A stretch of DNA of 55,162 nt from Ichthyophonus hoferi (Eukaryota > Opisthokonta > Ichthyosporea > Ichthyophonida > Ichthyophonidae), in contig NAOQ01000039.1 of the NCBI GenBank assembly GCA_002751075.1, positions 18,298 to 73,459 of the forward strand, given 5' to 3'. The notes below the pieces were generated by a model, which worked only from the letters and a program-made list of their open reading frames with translations, did not search any database and was not told the DNA's origin. Shown piece after piece: positions 33,901 to 45,124 of the stretch (its first letter is position 1; each line of letters begins with the position of its first letter). Position numbers and translations under genes: made by a program.

Positions 33901-36900
33901 TAAGCTTATCACTACACCCCTACTATTAAGAGGATATAGGTAACCGGACATATATGATAATAAGCCAACTACCACACCACTTCCTATCCTTCCTTCCCCT
34001 TCCTCCTACCTCTATCCTTCCCATTCTCCACATCATTTTCATAGTATTCTTCATGGCCCTCTGTGTATATTCCTGTTGCATGGCCGCAACATTACCATCC
34101 TTTTCATCCCCAGGGGTTTCCTTGGCTGCCATCTCAGCGTAGGATTGAGCTTTGACAGCGGAACTGGGTATAGAGACGGGAGAGAGTAGGTAAGAGTACA
34201 TATAGGTAGGACGGTAGGATGGGTATGGTGGTAGGCTATGAGGAGGGTATAACAGTATAACAGTATAATAGTACAATAATATAAAGGGTTAATGATATAA
34301 TAATGTAATAATATATAATAAAAAATTGTATAGTATAGTACGGATACCATAATACACCACCCTACGCACCTCATCAGTTCCACCACATTCACTATCTTAC
34401 TACTCTTTTCTGACATTTCAGAAAAGAACTTTTGCAGGCCGAGATATCTTCTCATATGTTGTTTAGCTTCCTACAGGTACAGTATGGTCAATTATAGCAG
34501 AGTATTAAACTATTAAAGTTTATCTTATAAGTATGGTTGACTGGTTAGCACTGGGGATGATTAGAAGAGGTATAGGGAGAGGAGAGATAAAATGAAGTGA
34601 TGAAAGGGAATGTAATGTAGTGTATACTTATAGGTATATAGGGTAGGATAGAGAGAGGAGTAGGAAGGTATAAGAATATTTATCTAATACATGCCTTACA
34701 TACCTTACTATAAATGCTACCAATAAAACCACATATAGATCACATACCACTATAGATCTAGAGATCTAGACGGCATACCTGGGTATAAATACAACCAATC
34801 AGAGAGCACAATGCTGATCCTCCCGGGGCCTCTGATAGTTCATGGGCCTCTATCTCGACGGACTTTTTAAATTCAACGACGTCATCTTCGCGCCATCCCT
34901 CTATTTTAATTAGCAGAGTGGCTGCTAATTGGTCTACCTTAGCTTTCTCTTTAGCTAGGAGTAAGTCCTGTTTCTTCTTTGCCTCTATCTCTTTCTCCTC
35001 CTCAGTCAATGGGGTGCTGGCCTCCTCATCCATGGAAAACATCTCCAAAATACTGAGCGTACCTAAGGTGGGGGAAGGGGTAAACAGAGGGAGAGGGAGA
35101 AGCATAGAGAGATAGAAAGAAAGAAAGAAAGAAAAAATAAGTTACCAATGTTACCAATCATAACTATACTATCAAATAGGTTAAAACCTATAATATGGGA
35201 GGAATACGGGTTGCACACTACAAACGGATCATTAAGGGCTAATATATACTCACCAATATATTTAGTAAATTGGTCTCCACCAAACAGCTCACGCATTAGT
35301 TCCCTAGGATCCAATCCTCCAGACATCTTCTCAGAGTCAATGCCCGCCTATTGGGTAAAGAAAATTATAATTTTAATATAATATTATAATATTATAGATA
35401 AATTAAACCAATCTTATAAATGAAATAGTAGTGAGGCTAGGAAGATAGATATAAAAAGGCCTATATTATACAGAGTATAGGTTGCTGACTAGGTATAAGA
35501 ATAAAGATAAACATATATGCATACTATACTATGTACATAGTAAAGAAAGGTGATACTATTATAAATCATACGAGATGCCTTTATCACAGCGTATTATACT
35601 ATATTGTATTATACCGAAGCATAGTAAAGTATAGTATGGTATAGCACACTATAGTATAATATAGTATAATATAGTATAGTAATGGTATGGTATAGCACAC
35701 TATAGTATAATATAGTATAATATAGTATAGTATGGTATAGTATAGCACACTACAGTATAGTATAGTGTAATATAGTATAGTATAATATAATATAGTATAG
35801 TATGGTATAGTATAGCACACTATAGGATAGTATAGTATAATAAAATATAGTATGGTATAGTATATCACACTACAGTATATTACCTGTCCCCTCTCATCGT
35901 AAACCTTTCTCTTGGAATCATCAGACAGAATCTGATAGGCCTCACTTATAGCCTTAAACTGTAAAATCATATGTTAATATATACCTATACATAGTACATG
36001 TATACATATATATGGTATATGTAACCTTATATATAATGCATGTATTCCTATATATAGTATATGTATCCCTATATAAAAAAGATTTTGTAATGTATTGACT
36101 TTAAAGGAAAGGCTTCTATTGGGTATATATTCTAATAAAATATCATAAAATACGATGAGGCATAAAAAATGAACTTCATAGACTTATATCTATCTATATA
36201 ATCTATAATATATATATATATATATATCCACTATCATGCTAATCACAATGGGGTAACACCATCAACCGATCCTTACTTGTTCCTCTGCACCTGGGTCGGA
36301 GTTCTTATCAGGGTGATATCTATGCAACAGCAATAGTAATTAGAATATTATATTATATAGGTTTACATAATAGAAATAACTATAAGCATAGGCATAATGT
36401 GAGCTAGTATAGGATAGTATAGTATATATATAAAAATTCTGTTTCTTTATTGTTTTCAAAGAGTTATAATAGTTAAAGTGTAAATATGTATATGATACGG
36501 AGAATGTCAAGAAAAGGGTAATAAATAATAAAACTCTTGTGGGAATGTTTGTTGAAACGGAAAGCCGTCAAGTAAAAGACATACAGTATAGTCCAAGTTG
36601 ATGATTACATATTACATATGAAGTTATAGATGTCTATAATATATAATAATGGAATAAAGATAAGTACTATAGTTGCTTAGTGATGATTACATATTACATA
36701 TGGAGTTATAGATGTCTATAATATATAATAATGTAATAAAGACAAATAATATAGTCACTTAGTGATTAAATTATAGAAGCAAACAACTTTAGGATAATCA
36801 TAAGCTACGTGAAAGGATTGGAAAAAAACATTACTAAAACATTACTAATAAAAGTATAATCACTATAACACCATAAATATATGCACTATAATTTTAGCTA

Positions 36901-37367
36901 TCTAACACTCAGACAACTACTTCTACCCCCTAATAACAATTAATAACAATTATATAATCAATATATACACCAGTAGTATGTGTAGCCCGGTCAGTACGCA
37001 AACAGAACATAGCCCAACACATTATGAAATGATATATTATACGTTGTCATATTATATCAATATAATAATATATAATTGTATATATTTTTATATATTATCC
37101 TGCTATATAATGATGTAGTGATGTATTACAACAAAATATTGACAAAGAAGAATACAAATACACAGAGGCATTTTTTTGGAGTAAGGAGAAATCACGTTTA
37201 TATAATTACACCACCACAAAAATGGGAATAAAATGTGCGTACGAACTTAAGAAATGTTACTATAAATACCTTAATGCCTGGTGACGGTACGCTTTCTTTA
37301 TCGCTTGTGGCGTGGCATCTGGCGCCACACAAAGTATATCATAAAGTTTAGTCTCTTTTACAGCCAT
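30904..37367 (-). CDS. J-domain / DNAJ-X protein with an unassigned beta-rich C-terminal region
   Basis: Thirteen minus-strand exons, all in phase, give 500 residues: 37270-37367, 36277-36319, 35884-35958, 35254-35347, 34779-35062, 34370-34470, 34010-34163, 33319-33411, 32831-32943, 32474-32570, 32134-32193, 31543-31704, 30904-31032. The J domain is residues 1-70, with HPD at 35-37. The DNAJ-X domain (known from yeast Caj1/Djp1 and plant J proteins) covers about 130-315, with EGWREDDVVEFKKSVEIEAH, LCSLIGCIYTQ and IDATLRKVCEQIM. Then comes a helical stretch (VGWLTKREEDAIVAALASG). The last ~115 residues look beta-rich (EGDIITWSMEILVGKPL; TPVGYFMRGNYRMEITIEA), faintly like a RhoGDI or other E-set sandwich; not assigned. 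Exon 11 has a second acceptor 45 bases upstream that would stop the protein early at 398 residues. The role is inferred as an HSP70 co-chaperone. Confidence 0.9.
35590..35883. repeat. Minisatellite with TATAGCACACTA landmark, DnaJ-X intron 3
   Basis: TATAG-type pentamers arranged in a higher-order unit of about 50-70 bases, marked by AGCACACTA at roughly 35643, 35694, 35744 and 35814 and ATCACACTA near 35874. The array runs up to the exon 3 splice donor at 35883. Confidence 0.8.
36600..36763. repeat. Tandem duplication, 2 x 82 bases, DnaJ-X intron 1
   Basis: GATGATTACATATTACATAT begins each unit (36600 and 36682). The units differ at only a handful of positions, so the duplication is recent or conserved. 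Confidence 0.85.
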
Positions 37368-38946
37368 GTTTATAAATAAATATAAATAAATATACAGTTT
37401 CTACCTATGTTTTGTATAGTACAATAGTATAGCACAAGCCTAATTATAGGTATAGGAGTACAGCAATCCAGTGTGTAATATGTAGCGAACCCTATGCATA
37501 TATACCCCTGTGTAGAAACAGGATAAGAATATATTAATAAGACTGAACGACTACCAATCTCGTACTGTATTGGCTATAGTTAATTAATCTATTTGTGTTA
37601 TTGTATTGTATTGGCTATGGTTAAAAAAGATTGGCATGTATTATGCATTACTATGGATTTATCACTGTAATTGGTATCAAATTTTGCTTCAATTAAAATA
37701 TAATCATATTACATACCCAACTTTAATCATAGTTAAATACATATGTATATTTATATTTAAATGTATTCTATATATTTAATTTTATATAAAATTAAGCAGT
37801 TATAAAAATATGTGATTTTAAGATATATATATAGATATGTATTTATGAATAAGCGCTTTAATTGATATACATGCATAATCCAGAATCTTAGAAAGATATC
37901 ATTTTTATTCTGATTAATCAAGTCATTAATTTATAAATTCACCAATAACTGCATGGTATTAAACAAAATATTTTATATAATGTCAGAGCCAATCATTGTT
38001 TTGAGAGCCGCTGGTTTTTAGAACAATTTCAGCAACTAAATAGAATTCACTTATTAGCATATGTTACAGAAAGAAATATTTAATTAATTTATATTTATTT
38101 ATGTATTAATAATCAATAATCATTTAATATTATTGGCGATTATTATTACAATTAATATTGCATATATATGTAGCCTACAAAGGGTGGCATCATAACCATC
38201 TCTATCCCATGCCAACCAACAGATCTTTTACTGGATCTCTCGGGAGGTTCACTAGGCCATCAGCCAACAGCCGGCTGCCAAACCAATTGTACCCTCCTAG
38301 CTTTATCAACCTTATGGGCTTAGTCCTTAACTTTTTCTAACTTGTTTATAATTAAAACATGTCTTAGCCTATTTGTACTATGTTTACACGCTAAAGCACC
38401 CTTTAATTTAGTATCCTTAATTCTAAATAGATGTAGGTCACAGGGACCGAACCTGTCTATACTTATTTTAAACAAAAAACTAAACAGTGCTGAACACATG
38501 TAAATAATATATATATATATATATATACATGTATATAAATGTTACTTGTTATATAAATACACCCTCATATAAGTTGGAAATGTTATTTTATATCCTAATT
38601 AACCAATTAATTATATTTTATTAATTCACCAATCATAGTTTGGTCTTAAAGAAACTATTTAATCAGCCAACCATTGTCTGGTGAGCCACATAACTTTAAA
38701 AAAGCAACACGAACAGCTAAAATACAAATGAAAATTTGAGAAATAATGGCAATAGTTGAATAATAGTAAGTCTTGGGGTGAACATATTATTTAAATGGCA
38801 ATTTTTCATATTTAAGCTAATGAAAACACAGTTAAAAACCATTTAATATCATTATTTTCTATTAACAACCCAAATACACACCTTAAAACCTTTACCTTAC
38901 CTATCTCTCTGTTCACATACTTGCCTACCCATCTTTTGATTTGAAA
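37368..38946. other. Divergent promoter region, DnaJ-X / synaptogyrin
   Basis: AT-rich 1.6 kb between outward-facing start codons. Holds family B repeat copy 2 (38411-38470) and a (TA)n run at about 38506-38530. An open frame at 38158-38340 has no family features and no splice context, so it is not called. Confidence 0.5.
38411..38470 (+). repeat. Dispersed repeat family B, copy 2
   Basis: Matches 2232-2290 in the same orientation (TTAATTCTAAATAGATGTAG, then CACAGGGA, then CTATACTTATTTTAAAC). Confidence 0.55.
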
Positions 38947-41900
38947 ATGTGGGAAGTAGCACTAGCCGAGACTAAAAAGTTTCTGAACATAGTTTCAACA
39001 CAGCCCATGGTATTGATCCGTCTATTACAATGGGTAGGTGTCATATTGAGGTTATGCACCGACCCCTATTTAGAATTATAGGGTGATTTGTGTATATGGT
39101 TTGTGTATCTCTTTCTTTATTTAAAAGGGATTATGTGTATTACTATACCACCTTATTTATTTCCCACCTACACTCTCTAAATGCTTCCTTTTCACTACTC
39201 TTAGACACACTCCTACACATGGCAAGTACATGTATACTTGTATACACACATATACTTACTTGCTCACGTACATGTGCTATATTATTACTTTATTAAAAAA
39301 AAAAAATCTTTACTACTACTACGTCTTCCAAGCTACCAGTAGAGTATGTGGCAACATATTCAGTTGTCTCCAACTACTCTTATGTTGTTGCTTTTTATTT
39401 GATATTTGTGTTTATATTCTTTGGCATCCTCCCAGAATATTTATGAATATTTATGTGTATTCTTTTAAACGACACAATTATGACGGAGTACTACATGTAT
39501 ATTATCTATCCTATCCTATCCTACACTATATGATGAGGGATTATTATTAGAGTATCGTATTGGAAAGAAAGTATATATTTGTGCTATATATTCACTGTGT
39601 TATGTTATTGTTCCCATTCTATTGGTCTATGTTCAAATAAAGTTTCTTTTAATGTTAGTTATCATATTACCATACATTTATTAATATTTATTTATGTTAT
39701 TGTATTATAGTATAGGGTATATAGTATATATAATATATATTATAGTATGTATAATATATTACAATATTTTTGGTAGATTATATACTAATGTAATTAGTAA
39801 GGCTTTGATTTTCTATAAATTTCATTGTAATAAACCTTAATATTAAGCCCTTTAGCAATCAATTACTACTTCTTTTTTTTTCTCTTCAACTAAACGAATA
39901 CTATCCACCTACCTACCCACTTACCCATCGACCCACCTACCTCTCTACCTACCTCTCTACCTACCTCTCTACCTACCTCTCTACCTACCTCTCTACCTAC
40001 CTAGCTCCCTACCTATCTACTTATCTATCTACCTGCCTACCTACCTACCTATTTATTTTCTTACCTACCTACCTACCTATCTACCTACCTACCACCTATC
40101 TAACTATCTACCTACTTACCTATATACCTACCTACCTACTTCACTATAGATTTTTGCAGCGGTAGTATTCGGATGCATTACAGACCGCTGTAAGCCAGAG
40201 GAATACTGTGTATTCAACAACAGTGGTGCGTGTAATTTTGGTATAGGTTTAGGTGTGTTTACCTTTCTCATCTCTGCCATCTTCCTAGTAGCTGATGTAT
40301 ACGGCCATGAAAACTTTGCTCTGATGAGAAAGTGAGCGGTTGTTTCGTTCTTGTATGATGTATAGTATATGGGGTATATTGTGGAGTATATATTATATAG
40401 TGTATAGTATATAGTGTATAGTGTATAGTATATAGTATATAGGGTATAGTTTGTAGTATATAGTGTATAGGGTATAGTATATAGGGTATAGCGTATAGTA
40501 TATAGTGTATAGAGTATAGTATATAGGGTATCGTGCATATTATATAATATAGTGTATATAATATAGTATATAGTGTATAGTATATAGTGTATAGTACACA
40601 GTATGTAGAGTATAGTATATAGGTTATAGTATTTAGGGTCTAGTATATTGCTAGGCTTACCTTGTTCTTTTCACTGATTTTTTTATATTTAAAAAAATCA
40701 TTTTATTTTAACCAAACTTTACTGTAAAAAGGAGAATATGTTAAAACGAATGGTGGATGTGGATATGAATGTAGATGTGTATAGTAAGTAGTAAGTAGTT
40801 GTTTTATTGAGAAGGAAAATAAAAGTGGTAGGGTGTTTGCCATTTATTGTTTTCTTATTAGTGCAGTAACATATAGCAATACACTCTGGCCTCGACAATT
40901 ATAGTATGTTTACATTATCATAACACTAACCACAATCCAACCAATCCCTCACAAACACATACAATTCATACCCCAATACACGCCCCCCTCTCTCTCTCTT
41001 CAACTCTTTCCCTCTCTCTCCCTTCATACAGACCCTTTGCCAAACTCGAAGCAGTAGTAAATATAGCCATTGCCTTTCTATGGTTCGTTAGTTTCTGCTT
41101 TCTAACAGACCAATGGCGTAAGGATAGAGGGCCACCAGCCTTTTTTCCGACCCATCATTGGTCCTCCCGTGTGATTAACAATGCACAAGGTGCTATTATT
41201 TTTGCCCTGCTTTCACTTATTGCATGGATAGGATCATCTGCTGTGGTTTATGCACGATATAAGGCACCTGAACAGGACTTCCCTACATATAATCCCCCAG
41301 GTACGTGGCATATGTGCTATATGTTTTTTATGTGTTATACGTACTATATCTACTATAAGTATTATGTTTTATATGTATTGTATGTACTATACATACTATA
41401 TGTTATATGTATTGTATGTATTATATGTATTTTATGTGTTATACGTATTATATATACTCTATGTATTATATGTATTATGAATGTTATATGTGTTATATGT
41501 GCTATATGTGCTATATGTGTTATGTGTTACATGTATTATATGTATTATATGCATTATGTTTGTATATGGTGTTGACATATATGTTTATTTTTGGTTTCAT
41601 GTATTATTACTAATGGTGTAGGGGTGAAATAATTACAGGTATAAGTTTTAGTTGTAGTATTGCTAATTAGTAATAATAGTACTATTGTGAATTAGTAGTA
41701 GTAGTATTTACTAATTGAATTGTTATTATGACTACTATGGTTATTATTATTATCTCAACTATTATGATATAATATGATATAGCATAATACACTATAATAT
41801 ATTATGCTATCTCCCACCTATCACATTATTCGTGATATTATTATTAATATAGAGTATAGACTATCAGAAAAAAAAGTAATAAATAGTAAAGCAATGCAAT

Positions 41901-43355
41901 TATATATGACGTAGGATAGATTGTAGTAGAAGGTATATAATACTATTTTGCTTTACTAATTGTTGTTAACTAGTCTGTAATTGTCATATATATAACCAGT
42001 CCGTTATTGTCATTTATATGACTTTGCTAGAGATATTTATTGCCTTATTGTATATATTTTTTGTGCTATAAGGTTATGCTGCTTGTATTTGTAACGATAA
42101 ACGTACCTATTTATATGTATATGTTGAATCCAATAATTGTGCATATATTTACCCACACCCTCATGCACCCAACAAAACATGCACGTGTATCTGAAAATAC
42201 ATATACGTTTACATATGTATATTTATATATGCTATACCATACCATATTATACTATACTATATTATGCCATACCATTCTATACCATTCTATATTATGGTAT
42301 GCTAATATATATAGTCACCCACCCACCTACTTACTCTAACCCTATACAGTTAATACATACGAGCCATATCAAAGTAATGAACCAGCCACTACGGTACCCC
42401 AAACATCCTACCAAGGTATGTAATAATAATAATCAATCAGTTTTATCCTTCCTTTTAGAATTTAATATTTATAATCCATTGGCTACTATATTTGAAATAT
42501 TTTAAATAATTGAAAGTTGCAAAGACTAATCCAAGTCACGCGACCCTCTGTTCTTTGATTGGTAGCTATATGTGTATTGTTACTGTAAGATATGCAAAGC
42601 ATTTTGTAGTGTAGATACAGGTAGAGAGAGGTAGATAGGGGTGGTGTGTTTCATATTATATTTACTTTCCTTCATTATTGCATTTTCCTACTAGTGTATA
42701 AATGTTAATAATAGGAATAGTGACAGGGATAGTCATAGTAATTGTAATAGTATAGTAATGGCAGTGGCAGTAGCGATAGTAATAGTAATAGTAATAGTAA
42801 TATTATTAGTAGTAGTGTTAGTATATATGTAGATAGACGTGTATTGGTGAGTTATAATGATTAATATAGACCAATCCTATAATATAAGCTTTCCTTTCCT
42901 TATATTATCCTTTCCTGTTATAATATATTATATACAATACAGATATGTGGCTAATACTAATATATCCCCATAGTATACTAGTATACTATACTCTTCTACA
43001 TATCTCTATTTTAATGTTCTATATTTTCCCTTCTTTCCCTACCATTTCTTTGTTTCGTTTTATTCCTATTATACCTTTTCAGTTAGGTGTAGTTGGGCAT
43101 ACTATACGGAGTTCTCTTGCTATTTTGTTTTTGTTTTATTTATATCCCACGTATATATGCGCGTGTATATATTTTTGGGATGGATTACTTCTTATATTGT
43201 AGGGTATGTTTTTCATCAATGTATATGTAGTATCATCTTTCACCCCTATACTAAACCCTAGTAAGTAATATTTCATATTAATATGGCATTTACATATATA
43301 TGTCTTTTTCTTACCAAACCTATACATAGGTCAATCTATCAGTGACAGTCTCTAG
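38947..43355 (+). CDS. SYNGR: Synaptogyrin (MARVEL-domain vesicle membrane protein)
   Basis: Tetraspanning MARVEL protein of synaptic-like and other transport vesicles. Exons 38947-39033, 40150-40331, 41032-41300, 42350-42415 and a short terminal exon 43330-43355 join in phase to about 209 residues (vertebrate synaptogyrins are about 230). Four membrane segments are visible: around residues 20-39, LGVFTFLISAIFLVADVYG, VVNIAIAFLWFVSFCFLTD, and GAIIFALLSLIAWIGSSAVV. The first lumenal loop has three Cys (RCKPEEYCVFNNSGAC), as in the family. The family-type FLTDQW and, after TM4, a short Tyr/Gln/Pro-rich cytosolic tail (TYEPYQSNEP) follow. The last exon (GQSISDSL then stop) is the least certain part; an acceptor at about 42940 leading into a long hydrophobic frame is the alternative. 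Poly(A) signal AATAAA at 43628-43633. Confidence 0.94.
39895..40140. repeat. (CTAC)n / CTACCTCT tetranucleotide array, synaptogyrin intron 1
   Basis: Pyrimidine-rich CTAC and CTCT tetramers run to within ten bases of the exon 2 acceptor at 40149, so the array itself forms the polypyrimidine tract. Confidence 0.9.
40360..40660. repeat. TATAGTGTATAG-type minisatellite, synaptogyrin intron 2
   Basis: Imperfect repeats of GTATAG/TATATAG units starting about 30 bases after the exon 2 donor. On the minus strand they give a spurious Tyr/Thr/Leu-rich open frame. Confidence 0.85.
41320..41570. repeat. TATGTATTATATGTGC-type repeat, synaptogyrin intron 3
   Basis: Imperfect TATGTATTA/TATGTGTTA/TATGTGCTA repeats beginning about 20 bases after the exon 3 donor. 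They extend the exon 3 reading frame with Cys/Tyr/Ile-rich sequence that is not family-like. Confidence 0.85.
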
Positions 43356-45124
43356 CCAATGGATCCAGTGATGTAAGAAACAACAAATATGCTTCCAAGA
43401 TTTGATTATATTGTTTGCTGTGCATTTAAACATGTTTCTATATATGTCTAGTAGTCATGTATATCTACCCAGTATATTCCCCAATCAATGTTGCATTTTA
43501 AATTATTGGTATGCTAATGCCCTACTTTGTTTGTTCTGCGGCTGAGGCTTGTACCTTGACCTGTGATGTTACTGGATCTCGTTAATTAAGAGGACTATTT
43601 AATTAAGCGTTGTATATTCTTTTTAATAATAAACACAGGCTGAAATATACACACGCATATATATATATATATGCATATTTGTTTATCAAACACACTATAA
43701 CCTACATACACATATATCCAACCAATTTCAACATGTGTAATCATGATTAGTCATGTTTTTATCATAATACATATATAGTTAATGCGCTACCTGACTTATA
43801 TTTTGGCGTAGCATTATAATTGGCTACTCGAATCTATTATTATATTGATTGGGTAATCTGGCTTGACCGGACCACTCTTCGCCAACCATTAAAATTTACT
43901 AATATATAATTGGTGGTTTTTCTGTGTCCTCTGACCTATGTCTCAAATATAGCTACCTAATTAATTAATTAATTAATGACGAGTTTGAAAATTAGTTCAC
44001 ATAAAGTATAGTATACTTGGGAATATAACAGACTTTATTAGTAAACAGGACCAACACACATGATGTCAAACATAGCTACATAGACAACATAGGAAAAATA
44101 GCTATAGTTATAGTTATCCAATTAATTAATGCTGGGTTCGAAAGAATTCCATATATAAACTGCTATATTTAGAAAGTATAAAAAGATTCTGTCTGAGACA
44201 GATTGGGGACACTCAATTCTGTAGTGATACCCAATAAAGGCTATGCAGTTTCTACCCTAAATTCTCTGCTTGCAATAGTCAGCTGCAACCTTGAGCATTG
44301 GTGAGATAATTACTACACAGGTTGAAATCAATAATAACTACAACATAATGCTGGTAATTATTACACACGCTGTATTCGACGCATTCCAAGCTGAAACCCT
44401 GACTCTCTACAATCTAAAAAACCATTAGTTATTGCAATGAGGCAAAGTGAATTAAAAAGTATAAATAGTCAATGTTCTGCTATACTGTATTTAACCTGGT
44501 ATGTAAACTGATTCTCCTATACCATTCGCCGTTATAGCCTATATAAGTTGAAACTATGGCCGCCCCTTGAACCATGTTTATTTTGATCTTGCTGATCACC
44601 TTGATTAATAATATTACTATGTTGTGATATGATATTGTGCTTCAGTAGGTTATGGGATGTTATGTTATTGTACGGTATGATATATGATATGTTACAGTGT
44701 GTTATAATATGTTACGGTATGATATAGTGTGTCATAGTAAGTTATGCTATGTTATGCTATAATATAGTTTATTATAATGTTATATGTTATGATATGATAT
44801 AGTGAGTTATGGTTTCAGTTATGCTACTAGTATCTTCCATATATGAAAATTTAGTTTAAAATAAATTTAAATACTCATTCATTAATATTCGCTGTTAGGA
44901 TCTAGATAAAAGACATTATGTTTACCACCCAAATGTACCTACTGGCTTTAAAATTTTAATGCTGTAAAGAATGGTAAGAGTGGTTATATTATATTGTGGT
45001 CAATCCCACCCAACCAGTCCATATTATATGAAATTAAATTAAATTCTATAATATTATGTTGTATTATAACATATTATACCATATTATATTATACTATACC
45101 ACCCACTCCAATTAAAATCAACCT
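43356..45124. other. Convergent intergenic region, synaptogyrin / methyltransferase
   Basis: Holds the synaptogyrin 3' end and, at about 44600-44815, a degraded array of GTTATGATAT-type units, plus ATTA/ATACC pentamers at 45050-45105. No gene, tRNA or other feature recognised. Confidence 0.5.

Noticed and set aside
38158-38340. 60-codon open frame upstream of synaptogyrin
   Set aside because: No family features; lies in AT-rich divergent promoter region.
39895-40140. Possible CRISPR-like regular array
   Set aside because: It is a plain CTAC/CTCT tetranucleotide microsatellite without spacers, in an animal intron.
40128-40538. 136-codon minus-strand frame
   Set aside because: Antisense of synaptogyrin exon 2 plus a Tyr/Thr/Leu-rich read-through of the TATAG repeat in intron 2.
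42945-43202. Alternative last exon of synaptogyrin starting after the acceptor near 42940
   Set aside because: It is phase-compatible but encodes an 85-residue hydrophobic stretch unlike any synaptogyrin tail; the short exon at 43330-43355 fits better. Not fully excluded.
44139-44150. tRNA B-box-like GGGTTCGAAAG
   Set aside because: No A box, anticodon arm or acceptor stem around it; no tRNA gene could be folded by eye anywhere in the window.
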